Of a stretch of 64,000 nucleotides of DNA, positions 1-10,855 are shown in pieces. A model generated the notes under the pieces. The model was not told the origin of the DNA and searched no databases. It saw only the letters and a list, made by a program, of their open reading frames with translations. Source of the stretch: Epinephelus fuscoguttatus (lineage: Eukaryota; Chordata; Actinopteri; Perciformes; Serranidae); the NCBI RefSeq assembly GCF_011397635.1, contig NC_064773.1, forward strand, positions 24,468,449 through 24,532,448, in the 5' to 3' direction. Made by a program: the position numbers and the translations under genes. Position 1 is the first letter of the stretch. The number at the start of each line of letters is the position of its first letter.

Positions 1-2019
1 CACAAGTACTGTACTTAAGAACAATTTAGGTATTTTCAGGTAAATAACATAACTCCGCTACATTTTTTCCAACACTTGTGTTACTTTTGAAATTAAAAGT
101 TCACATAAAAAACATGATCAATACCTAAAATATGATCTTTTTCTGTAGATTAACTACAAAAAAATTATTCAAAGCAGTTATGAAATTGTTTCGCCTTGAC
201 CAATTACAACATGAATGTACTGCTTGCATTTTAATGCATCAATATTTTTGGATTTTAACACTTTTATCAACATGCCACGGGTTTAATTACTATTATATTT
301 TATCTATTGACAATGTTTAGCTGCAAAATTGGCACTATTTTTTTGTAGGAAAGCAAAATCAGTTGAATCCAAATAATTTTTCAGCACCGATACATTAAAT
401 GTGCTTTTGCAGTGAAATTAAATTTCCAAGGCAGCAAAGAGACCTTTAAGTATTTTAGCTGAAGTGTATCAGTATTTTCCCTGCAGCATGCAGAGGACAG
501 CCCTGCATCATTGTGTGTCCTGTTCCTCGCACTTGTTCCGTTTCCGTGTCTGAATGTGGGCTCTCTGTCTTGACATGTCGCAGCAGCCTTTCCCGGTGGT
601 CCCGCACTGATCTTACCTCAACTGATAAACTTTATCTGTCCAAGCCATCGTGCATGCTTGCAGGTATTTTCTCTCCTGCTTTGCACAAATCTGCAGCCAT
701 ACACACAGAGGACAACATTAGCAGAGCTCAAATATAGAAATCTAATCTCTTTTCTTGCTACATTTCAACAAACCAATCTCTGTTTCACTGCTTAGCTACT
801 TTACTTTTCGTTTGCCTTCTCATTTTCATGCTCCATATCTTTAATCAGAATCCTTGTTTGTTTGCTCATCCTCACGAGGTGAATAGTGAAGTTATTGTCT
901 GCAAGTGTGTGTGTACTCTGAGGTATGGTGGCTGTGTGTCCCTGCCTGTATGTGTGGAAAGATGTTTTGTTACTTTGCGCTTCAGTGACTGGCCAGAAGT
1001 TTGGGAGGTAAATGGATTTGATAGAAGAGAGTAGCACATGTTGTAACATATTCACAGAATTTGATAATGTAGGGCAGCAATACTTGCTTTGCCCGAGGGA
1101 GTGCAACAACCCTGTCACCAGAAGAAAATGTTGGCATTGTATGTTTTTTGTGAACCATGAATATGTTAAATTTTTTAAAAGAATCATATCCACATTTTGT
1201 AAAGTGGTGTAGTATATGAGCTGACTGTCATCTGGAGGTGGAGGGGATAGTGGATGGTTTGTCACCTATGCCAGGCACTGACCACTTTTTAAGGCCAACA
1301 AACAAAACCACTTGTGAAAGAAAAAGGTAGCAGGAGCGCTACTGGTGTCCCTCAGATGGCGCCCATAGATGAAAAGATATTCCCAAAAAATGCATACATA
1401 ATCAGGTCCAGGCACTCAAAGGCACTAGAAACATTAAACATACACCAAGGCACAAGCCAATACATGTTGGTGATGTATTTTTCAAACCATCTTAAGTGCC
1501 TAGACCTGCATCATTGACATGGGTGCAGATCTGATGACAAGTCTGGGGGGGGACACAATCAGTTTTGATTTTTTTTTAATTGCACGCGTGCAAATCATGC
1601 CCACAGAGCGCTTGAGATTGCCAGCATATTTCATGATTTCATAGAAGCTCATCACCATCACCAAGTCATTCAAAAAGCACTACAAAGAGAATCATATGCT
1701 TACCTTTACTGTTTATTTCTCTTAAACAGCCAGTAGTACATGGAACCAGCCATCACCCTCCTTTTCACTGCTTCGCTGTTAGTTAATGCTACTTCTAGTC
1801 TCAGGGTCTCAGGCATGTTATGTCCACTCACGTTTTCATCTCTCGCCTCTCACGGATTCCCATTTCTCCTCATCATCTTCCCTTTCTCCCAGTATATAGG
1901 ACTACTGTATACATTTGTTCAATTTCAATCATTTAAGCTATTTAGAATTGGGGGGGACAATTTGTGATTTTCAGAATTTGGGGGGGACATGTCCTCACCA
2001 CAACCAAATGTTTTTGTGC

Positions 2020-2545
2020 CTAAAGTTTCAACATATCCACAACATAATACCTTGCAAATATAATGTATCCATGGTTTGTTGAAACGTACAATGCCAATTT
2101 AACATGCCAATGTAACATATTTGTGGTTTTCCTAAATGCTATAGCGTAGGCAACTGGACTTGCTTGCGTTTGTTGAAGACGTTTCACCTCTCATCCAAGA
2201 AGCTTCTTCTGTTCTAAATGACTGGTATGAAGTTGCAGGCTATAAACCCTGCGAAATATCTTCAAGAAGCACAAGCAAGTCCAGTTGCCTACGATATTAG
2301 CACTTACGATTACCATGACCTGGATGACTGAGAATCTTCACCGACTATCTGTGGTTTGCAGACATGTACAATGCCAACATAATGTGCACATGTAACATAT
2401 CCATTGTTTGTAGAAACATACAATGCCAATATAACATGCAAATGTGACCAATTACCCCTCACTGCAATGTGCAGTAAGGGTGGTGCTCAAGTAACATATT
2501 TGTGGTTTGCAGAAATGTACAATACCAAGTGAGTTGTTTGGAAAA
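2020..2545. repeat. Diverged tandem repeat, units of about 60 bp
   Basis: A motif containing TATCCATGGTTTG, AAACGTACAATGCCAA and AACATGC recurs at about 2065, 2350, 2400 and 2490 with variations, making a loose tandem array. The array is interrupted by the palindromic insert at 2146-2292. A related unit (TATCCATGGTTTGCAGAAAC) occurs alone near 20458 in a prdm4 intron, so the unit also exists as a dispersed repeat. Confidence 0.6.
2146..2292. mobile_element. 147-bp palindromic element with perfect 21-bp inverted ends
   Basis: The first 21 bases (2146-2166, beginning GTAGGCAACTGG) are the exact reverse complement of the last 21 (2272-2292, ending CCAGTTGCCTAC). Weaker pairing continues inward for about 12 bases. 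The middle carries a stretch containing GACGTTTCACCTCTCATCC, a motif I associate with repeated sequence in fish genomes. No coding capacity. The family is not assigned. Confidence 0.6.
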
Positions 2546-4984
2546 TAACAGGAAGCCGGTGGAATGAAAGGTCTATGATTGACCCTTAAATGCAGTCAAC
2601 AATTTCCTTACTTAACTTACTGACTTAAATCACTGATAACACAAGTTATATGTTAGAATTAGAGCACATTTTAACATGCATCTGATACTCCCCTTCTGGT
2701 GCAGGCAGTGTGAAATGGTGCAGTCCATTAGACATGGGTCAGGTACGTGATGCGCAGAACTCACAAGTGGCAGTTGAGTGAGGATGAGGGGCCCGCTTTT
2801 TAAAATGTTTTCCCATTGCTTTAATTTCCTAACGGCTGGGCTGTCTGGGGGATCCTCCCCTGGCACTTTTTCTAATAATCAGGCACTATTTCGATGCTTA
2901 CTATGCACTCTGATACCTAAAAGTACTAAAGAATCCCATATGTGAATCCCATTAGTGCATTACTGCTACGTCTACCTAACTGGAAGATGTGAGTACTTCA
3001 AATTTGGCCCCTTTAGCAGTAAGTTGAATGTAGGAAGGAATACATTGAAATGATCCAGTGATTCCTGACAGTTATAAATTCTTCCTCTGTATTCAATCAC
3101 ATTCGTGCATTATCAACAACCTTTCCTGTAAAATAGAGCGATGCCTGAAAGGAATCTGAGCTGGGACCTGATTAGAATCAGCTTGTGTGCATCAGGGGAG
3201 AAAACATCCATTATGGCGGTGGCTTTCATTTAAGTAGCTTCATGTTCTCTATCTTCAGAGTGCCACTGAACCATCAAGCCCAGGGTACCAGCACTTGACT
3301 AATTATTGGGTCTAATTCACAAACTGCTCACCTTTTGTTATGGGTAAGTCACGCCGCTGTGGCTGTCAATGTCATTCTTCCATACCAGCACGGTTCAGCT
3401 GATCTGCACTCTGCTGGTCTCTCCAATCCCCTTTTACTTGTATACAATATCATGTTTACTTTTTTATCCACGATTTGTGGTTTTGGTATTACTGAGAATA
3501 AGAAATTGTGAGCTGTTTCCGTGCAGGTCAGCGGAGGTGGGAAGTGTAAACACAAAGTATGGTGGAGAGGAGGAGGTGTTGGTGGAGGTTCCTCTTGCAG
3601 GGCTAAGGGCTTCCTGATAAATGCATTCCTAAAGATATTAGGGGAGAAAAACTTCCTGAGGACCCAGAGATATACGTATGGTACTGTAAGTAGGTGGTCT
3701 TTGAAGAGCACTCAGGCAGCTCTTCTGAACAGACACTTGTGGTTTGAGGTGTCAGTTACTGTGCTTTGGGGACCAGTGAAGCTTTATGGCTGTAATGGTG
3801 ACTTCACTGGCCAGAACTAAAACACAACTCAAGACTATCGGTTTCAGACAGAATGAACCTTGTTCATTGAAAATATTTTGACTTGTCACAGCAAGAAAAT
3901 CATAACATAATGAAATGGCTGCATTATATTAAAGTGTAGGAACTGAGTTACTAATTAATGTTATCACCCACACTTGTGCCTCTCCTGCTATGACCATGCG
4001 TCCCTTTAACTTGCATTATACAACATTTCTGATGGCTGCATGACCTCTATACTTTTTGAGTCTTTCTTTATAGCTCTGGATTTATTATTCAGTCAGTTTC
4101 AAATGGTTCTTATTAAGTTCACAATAGTTTTATATAGAAATATCAAAGTGATGGATGGAACTATTCTTAATTAGTCTTTAAGACTATGTAAACTAGGCCG
4201 CGATAGTAATATATATATCATATAACACACATTCAGGGGCATACATCCCCTTCAATATCTAAATATGCTCAGAACATCCACAGCTTTGCTATGACAGATA
4301 ATCGTAAATTAACGTAACAAATTGTCATTATTATCATTATTACCACAGGTATTAGTTTCACAGTGTACTGCAGTCCTGTGTGTGGTTTGTCCAAGTGGTG
4401 TTGCCGTACCCCAGAGGATGTGGCTAGACTGCTGTGGTCACAATCAGTGTCAAACACTGTACTCTCTGTATTCCATTACCTTCAAATGTATTAAAAAGTG
4501 GGAAAAACTGGAATGTAATATGGATGTTACGTAAGCCACATCACTGTGGGTGGGTTGTGATTGTTTTGTAATATGTTAGTATGTCATAAAAATGTCATCT
4601 AAAAAATCATATAGTATGACATAAAAAATAGTATGTGCATTAATACTTTGAAAATACCCACCACCCCCCGCCAATGTTAAACAGGCCTATGTGCATTCAA
4701 CTTGTTAACTGTCCCACAAAATAGTCATAATTCAATAGTCATTGGTTTTCTTTGTTTGTTTGATTTTTTTTTTTTTCATATTTTACATTTTTAATTTTCT
4801 AAAATGTTATTTACCTCATTTGGTTTATTATATATGGTAAAGAATTTAATCACCTATTTTTTTTATTCTCAGTAATTTATTTTTTATTTTTATTTTATTT
4901 ATTTATTTGTATTTTTAAAATACAAACAATTATTTTATAGGAATAAAACCTACCAGTTTTACCACTATATATAGCTATTTATTT

Positions 4985-5330
4985 ATTTTTCTCCCTTTTT
5001 TTGACCAAATACCACACTATCAGTATTGCCACGATAGTGTAGGATTGACTATTGGTGCTTTAACAAAATATTTATACAATGTAGTTGAATCTAATATAAT
5101 CTAATTTATACACAATGAGTTTTTATTTAAGTAATCATCATCAATGTGGATATAATGAGTAAAGGCAAATAATACAGCTAGAACAGTCTGGTAATTTCAC
5201 ATGACTTTACTGTGTTGCAGCCTTTAAAACCAGGAAAAGACGCTTACGATATTACCATATCCAAAATCTAAGATGGTATCCATTTCATATCACCATATAG
5301 ATATATTATCTATTGTGATTTTGCGTCCTA
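4985..5330 (+). repeat. Partial copy of hAT-like MITE family B
   Basis: From TTTGACCAAATACC (about 4999) to the AATCTAAG near 5272 the text runs parallel to two other segments, about 43271-43547 and 47275-47520. Shared blocks include the GTGGATATAATGAGTAAAGG type, GGCAAATAATA, AACAGTCTGGTAA, CCTTTAAAACCAGGAAAAGA and ATATCCAAAATCTAAG. The left end with its terminal repeat seems lost. It is a non-coding DNA transposon derivative. Confidence 0.6.
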
Positions 5331-5513
5331 TCTACACCTGAAAGCGACTGCCGATGGGTGTTTATCCTATAGCTCCCTGTAAACAGGCGGTGTTTATGCT
5401 GGATGTACAGACTGATAAATTAAACCAGACAGTGGAAATAGTGTCCATCACGCATCTTTTACTTCCTTTACAATTTGATAAATGTACAGCAGATCACAAA
5501 GAGAGAGTGAGAT

Positions 5514-6053
5514 CTAGTAGACTGTTTCCCCACTGTCGCTGAGGCCAGTTTTGGATTCTCCATCACTGTCTCTCCTCTGCGGCAGCGGCGCACGGTTACG
5601 CGCGTCTCCAGGCGACATCTCCATCCCGGACATGTTTAAGTCCAGCATGCTCTGCAGGTGTTTGATATAGTCTATAGCCGCCCGCAGGGTCTCCACCTTG
5701 CTGAGCCGTTTGTCCTCAAACTCGTGCGGCAGATGCTCCCTGAGCCGCGCGTAACCCTCGTTTACGCAGCGCACTCGATGCCGCTCCCTTTCGTTCCTTT
5801 TCCGGATGAACGCAGGCTCAAAGGAATAATCACACACACCGAGTGGGACGTGGAAGGGGAAGTAGGATAACTGTCTGTAGGGTAACCTCTGGCCGTGCAC
5901 GGGGTCGAGGTATGCAGCGTCCAGGTGGAAGGGCAGCCCGAGTCTGAGCGCATCCTTGTAGTGCGCGCCGCTGTTCTCCATGGAGAAGCCGTGGAGAGCC
6001 AGGGGAGGGACATATGGAATATGGTCCGTGAAGTCCTTGTTATGATAAGACAT
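5514..6053 (-). CDS. ascl4: Achaete-scute family bHLH transcription factor, ascl4
   Basis: A single open exon encodes 179 residues. The class II bHLH domain spans about residues 84-137: the basic region begins RKRNERERHRVRCVNEGYAR and helix 2 includes KRLSKVETLRAAIDYIKHLQ. Proteins of this kind dimerise with E proteins and bind E-boxes to drive cell fate decisions. Human ASCL4 is the closest by memory: it shares the SFEPAF(I/L)RKRNERER entry to the domain and an SDGESK motif in the C-terminal tail, and it lies next to PRDM4, as here. ASCL3 is the main alternative, because its basic region is similar, but the tail and the neighbour favour ascl4. The first ATG (6053) has a likely 5'UTR splice acceptor just upstream. 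Coding introns are absent, as expected for the family. Confidence 0.88.
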   Translation of the reverse strand: MSYHNKDFTDHIPYVPPLALHGFSMENSGAHYKDALRLGLPFHLDAAYLDPVHGQRLPYRQLSYFPFHVPLGVCDYSFEPAFIRKRNERERHRVRCVNEGYARLREHLPHEFEDKRLSKVETLRAAIDYIKHLQSMLDLNMSGMEMSPGDARNRAPLPQRRDSDGESKTGLSDSGETVY

Positions 6054-6057
6054 CTCT

Positions 6058-6146
6058 CTAAGAATAAAAAATTCAGTCTTAAATTAAAAACATGGAGAAT
6101 ATGCAATTAATTACGCACAATATGACCTGTAATCGATCTAACTCAC
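6058..6146 (-). other. Probable 5'UTR intron of ascl4
   Basis: On the minus strand a strong donor (CAGG|GTGAGT, exon side at 6147) is followed 89 nt later by an acceptor (TTTATTCTTAG|AGAG) four bases before the ascl4 start codon. This would place a short non-coding first exon just above 6147 and the promoter further up, around 6200-6450. This is inference from splice-site quality alone. Confidence 0.45.
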
Positions 6147-6149
6147 CCT

Positions 6150-7560
6150 GTCAGAGTCTCCTCACAGTCATCTTGTGTTCTCAGCAAGAGTTTCCTCAGA
6201 AGTCTCGCCACTTTGTGATTTAATATCTAAACTGTGATATTCTATAAGTGGACAGGTCTCGATCAGGACTTTGTCAGTCTGTGTGAAAACATGTTTGTTG
6301 GGGGTTTTGAGTCTGGAGGCATGGTGGTGGGTGTGATCCAGGGCGGAGATGTAGCTCTTCTTATCAAGATGAAACTGTTTACATAACGTTTTCATACTTC
6401 CGCTGACACTGTGAAGCAACCCTAATCCTCTCATCACGAGGCTCACTTTAAGGACTAATAATAACTGGATGTATTGATTTTAAACCTTTATAAAATGTAT
6501 ATATCAACAATGAAAAGTTTTCTCCTGGAGGAGTCATTTGATTAATGCAGAGAATTAGAATAACGACCACACAGCCCTCCTCACTGTTAATCAGCAAATA
6601 TTTTTCACTAAAACTATCTGGATTTTCTGTACATGGCAGCTCCTCTGGACACTGGGTGAATTCCTGCATTCAATGTAACATGTTTTTTTATTTAAATTAC
6701 CTTAAATGCCAAAATATCTTTTTTCCTGTCCACAGAAATGACTAGGTTTTTCTCCTCGACATCCTTAAATGTTAAAGCAATTCTCTTTGTTTGCATTTTT
6801 GTGTTTCCCCCCGTCTGTGCCTATATTTTTTTTTACTGTTGTGTGTTTTCTACATATGTTGGATTTCATTTTGTTAATTACGCATAAAGGTTTTACTGCA
6901 GCAATTCTGGCTTACTGCTGTTTTCTGCTGCATGACTAATTGATTTTTACATAATATGTTGCAAAAAATGCACACATTCAACACTCAACCACAATATACA
7001 GAGTGGTTTATGGTAAAATGACTCTAAATGATTAAAAAAAACCAATGGATTTCCTATTGTTTTTTGTATGCAGGTAGTTTTGCAGGTAGTATTTTGATAG
7101 CGTTCATGTACATAAAGAAAGTTTTTTTATAATTTGAAATGTACAGTTGGTATTTAATGAACAAAATGTGGTTTTAAGCAGAAAATTGAGCAATTGGCTA
7201 ATTGTAAGAGGCAGGTAGAAAGGTAAAAAGTATCTTACGGAAAGTTTAGGTTAACACTTGTTAGCAATTGTAAAACTATTGATTTTATATCGCAAATATC
7301 ACAAATTTGCCTCAAGAGGCTTCACAGTCTGAACAGCATATGACACCCTCTGTCCTCAGACCCTACATATGGATGAGGAGAATCTCCACAGAGGTGGGAT
7401 CCCTTTCCCAGGACGGACAGGCAGGCAATAAATGTCAATGTGAACAGAACAGACCAACAAGTAAAGTCACAGTATGGACATTAAGAATGACAAAGTAATA
7501 GACACGTTGTAAATGATTATGAATGTGTATTTGGACAGTGATTCCAACAATATAAAAATA
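6150..7560. other. Intergenic region between ascl4 and the TOG-domain gene
   Basis: No protein-like frame is visible. The two genes are both on the minus strand, so this holds the promoter and 5'UTR of ascl4 (upper side of 6147) and the 3' flank of the TOG gene. It is AT-rich and without recognisable transposon ends. Confidence 0.5.
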
Positions 7561-7582
7561 TATAACTATACATATTTACATT

Positions 7583-7632
<50 letters not shown>

Positions 7633-7672
7633 CAGTATAATAAATTGATAAATAAATAAATAAATAAATAAT
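7583..7672. repeat. AT and AAAT microsatellites
   Basis: An (AT)n tract runs from about 7583 to 7629, followed by repeated AAAT units at about 7646-7672. They sit just 3' of the TOG-domain gene, close to or within its 3'UTR. Confidence 0.9.
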
Positions 7673-7686
7673 ATTTCAGATGTCCT

Positions 7687-10600
7687 CTATTTCTTGGCCT
7701 TCTTTAAGATCTTGTCCAGTGATGATCTTTCGTTTACCGGAACGATCTTTGTCCACAGTTTGATGAAATCCTTGTGGTCGGCCAATTTTAAGAGGACTAT
7801 CTGTCCATGGTGCCTGTGGAGGAAGACATTTCTCATTTGTAGTCAGGAAAATTAAATTATGACTGTGGAAACACTGGAAGAAGAAACAGGAGCTGCAAGA
7901 TCACAAGATTGTGCAAAACGTTACACTAAATCTAAAGAACTTGATAACTCACCTCACTTCTGGTGCGCCATCAACACACATCTTGGAGACAGCAAGAAGG
8001 AAGTGCTCTGTGAGTGTCCTTCCTGCTGTCAAGATGCGAGCTGCTCCCAGGTTGTCAGCCAGCTGGTGCAGATGTTGAGCCATGCTGCCTCTGACTGCAG
8101 CACATCGGTGGCTGAGGAGGGACAAAGACAGGGGAATATGAGACACTATGTTTGATTATCCTATTTAACTTTGTTTTAAGGTTTTTGCTGATAAAATAAA
8201 CCTCTTCTCTCCTCTTACCTCAGGCCTGCGTTCAAAAGAGCGCTCACAATGCGACCATGGCTGCAGTTGTCTACCAGGGCGTCGAGAGCAAGATTAGCCT
8301 GCTGGTGAATGAAGGCACTCGTTGTTTGTGCCAGTTTCAGCAGCAAGGCTCGGCCTGTTCCCTCTGCCTCTGGGTCCATGGCCTTTTGGAGGTGAATGTA
8401 CAGCTCTGCCAAGGTGTCCATTGCTTCACAAGCAACGGCTGAGCGTAAGTTGTTCACCTGTATAGTGAGAATAAACATCATCAGTCAAAGCTGTAGTGTG
8501 CACACTCATAGACACATGTTGGCAAATGAAAATGAATATAGATAGGAAGAGGAAAGTGTGTACAATACCTCCTCGATGAGAACCAGACACACTTCATGCA
8601 GTTTTGTCCTCAGTGTGTCTGGGTGGTGCTGTGCAAGAGCCTGAATGATTTTCAAGCCGTTGATTTTCTTCTCCCTGTATGTTAAAATGTAAAGTATAAT
8701 TAACCTCATAAAAGTTACTGTTACCAACATGTACTGGCCCCATATTGATGTGACACTGACAGGCTTCATGTCAAACTAGTTGCAACATGACTGACTTAAG
8801 ATTAAACATTTGTTGAGCTGGTACAACAGACTGCTCTGTGTTGTCGGTGTCTTACCAGTCATCTAGGGAGAGCAGCTTGAAACAGGCAGACAGGCTCTGC
8901 ACAGGGTCGGTCAACGGCTGTAGCTCCGTCTTCTTGACCTTTTTATCCATTGCAGCGTTAGGGCTGCGGTCGGTGGTTGTGTCCTTGCCTGGCAAAAAGC
9001 AAAACAGTCTTTACTCACATGTCCTGTCATTCATAGCACTGTACTCACAGTAGCTATTATAATTCTTTACAGAAAACTATAAGAAACCCATGAGTACAGT
9101 TCACAGCTTCAACTACAATCATCAGGATATCAGAACTTACCTGCCACGCTGACGGCTTTCGCGGGACGCAGGGCCACCCCGGGTCGAGTCCCTCGTTTCT
9201 GGGCCTGGGGAACTCTTGGAGGGGGTTGCTGTCGGAGCAGGTGCAGGGCGTGTCATGGGAGGGGGTGCAGGGACCCTTTTGGGTGCCGTTGCAGGGGTCG
9301 TCTTTGGAGCTGCTGGAGGTCGAGGTGAAGGGATGGAGGCGAGCTGGAGGCATTTCAGTCTCTCCACAAAAGCCTCGACTTTCCCTTTAGCCGATTGTAG
9401 CCTACATCCATCGGCTTCCTCTTTCTCTGTTAGGGCAAAAAAAGGATCGCATAAATTTCGACTGTTGTCATACCCAATGAGTAACTTAGATTTAAGTGTT
9501 GTACTTGTAATAAAGTGTTTTAATATTTGAGATGATGTCCAATGATTTAGCAAAAAATTCCCATGCTGTTTGAGTCTAACAGGGACATAAACAACCAGAA
9601 GAAACAGCAGGTGTTCCCACAAAAGCTAACCTGTCCCTAAAAGAGTTTGTCTTGAGGAACTGACCTGCTCCACTGTGTTTGGCTGAAAGCACAGGCAGAC
9701 GAGACATTCTTCTCCTGAACAGTGGGACTGCTTGATGAGGAGGAGTTGTTGGTTCCTCAATCAGAGCAATGGCCCTCAGCTCACTGGGTGTTTGACAATC
9801 AACGGAGCTGACGGAGGAGGTTGAGCTCTGGTCTCGGTCTGCCATTTGAGCGTCCTTGCATGTGAGGGCAGCCATCTGGCTGCCAAGAAGCACCTTCTCC
9901 TAGAAGGAGTCGTCCTCCTCATCAAGACTTCCAGGGCTCTGGTGTCTGTCGACGACCTCAGTGTTGAAACGAGGAACATCTGAAAGAGGGGCGATCCTCC
10001 TTCTTCGTTGGGGGGATCTGATGCTTCTTTTTGGGAAAGGTGGTGGTCGAGGTGAAGGCAGGGTGACGTCCTGAACGGGGAGTCCCAGTCTCCCCAGAAC
10101 AGCGTCATTTTGGACTTTCGTCGCAGTGTACAGGTTTTCTGCCTGGTGAACTAACGTAGCCCTCCCTGCCCTCTGGGAGTCCAGGATGCTGGACTCACTG
10201 GTCGAGCCATCAGGATTTTGATGTCCACTGTGGCTCCCAGTTTGCTGTGGAAATAAAGCACAACACTATTGAGTAACTTGGTAATCATTACAGCTGAGAT
10301 GATCCACTTTGACTCAGTTATGAACAGAAGGAAGATCAGAGATGACAGTCTTTCCTCAATTGTTTCAGCACATTTCCTGAAACTGTAGCTCAACTTCTCA
10401 AAACTTTAAACACAAAACTATTCTTTTGAAAACTCAATAAATGTCTTGCAAAATGAAACACTGCACTTAAAACCACATTCCCGCTTCTCAAGACCAATTC
10501 TTTCCACCAAAACAAAGCAAAACTTGCAGAATAGTTGGTACTGCAACAGTGTCAGAGCTCTGAGAATACACAGATGTTACCTATTTTGACAAAACTCACA

Positions 10601-10855
10601 ATAACTGAACTGATACTATAGGTAACATGAGAAACAGCACGGTAAAAATATGATTTAGAATTTCAATTGTAGTTCAAACAATTAGAGTTTAGCAGTGTCT
10701 TTTTGATGAAACATCAGCTTCAAGTTTTCAGAGCTGGGAGAATATTTGTGTTTTTGTGTGCAAAAGAGCTGCTTACTTACACCACCATCCTCGTTGTTCT
10801 TGTGGATCCACTTCCGAAATGGGAGGCAGATCTTTGACAAGTTACAATTCTCCAT
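7687..10855 (-). CDS. TOG-domain protein, TOGARAM/crescerin-like
   Basis: Eight exons read on the minus strand: 10855-10781, 10244-9665, 9426-9141, 8963-8856, 8674-8569, 8457-8219, 8111-7953 and 7813-7687. They join in phase to 560 codons including the stop (TAG at 7689-7687). The last third (about residues 340-559) is a HEAT-repeat TOG domain: DDWEKKINGLKIIQALAQH opens it, followed by SAVACEAMDTLAELYIHL, ALDALVDNCSHGRIV and APEVRHHGQIVLLKLADHKD. This resembles the microtubule-binding TOG domains of TOGARAM1/2 (FAM179), which act at axonemes and cilia; microtubule binding is inferred. The middle is proline-rich and basic. The start is the first in-frame ATG (MENCNLSK). Exon 2 contains one in-frame TAG at 9902-9900 (codon 140), with coding-like sequence in the same frame on both sides. 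The acceptor of exon 4 was chosen for phase and is weak; a stronger-looking one at about 8987 breaks the frame. Confidence 0.7.

Larger units (their letters stand above)
1..5513. other. Gene-free region with diverged repeats
   Basis: No reading frame here resembles a known protein or shows a credible exon chain. The region is AT-rich, especially 4740-4990, which has long T runs and A/T-only stretches. It holds a low-copy tandem repeat with a small palindromic insert (2020-2545) and a piece of a dispersed hAT-like repeat (about 4985-5330). Short G runs occur at about 1544, 1950 and 1980, next to sequence that looks like old transposon edges. The segment is probably the intergenic DNA 3' of ascl4. 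Confidence 0.6.

Noticed and set aside
801-1265. A 154-codon frame on the minus strand
   Set aside because: Composition is not protein-like, the opposite strand is equally open, and no family resemblance is visible.
3349-3820. Open frames of 82-120 codons on both strands
   Set aside because: No splice-supported continuation, no recognisable domain, and the sequence looks like an old transposon edge (CCATACCAGCACGGTTCAGC).
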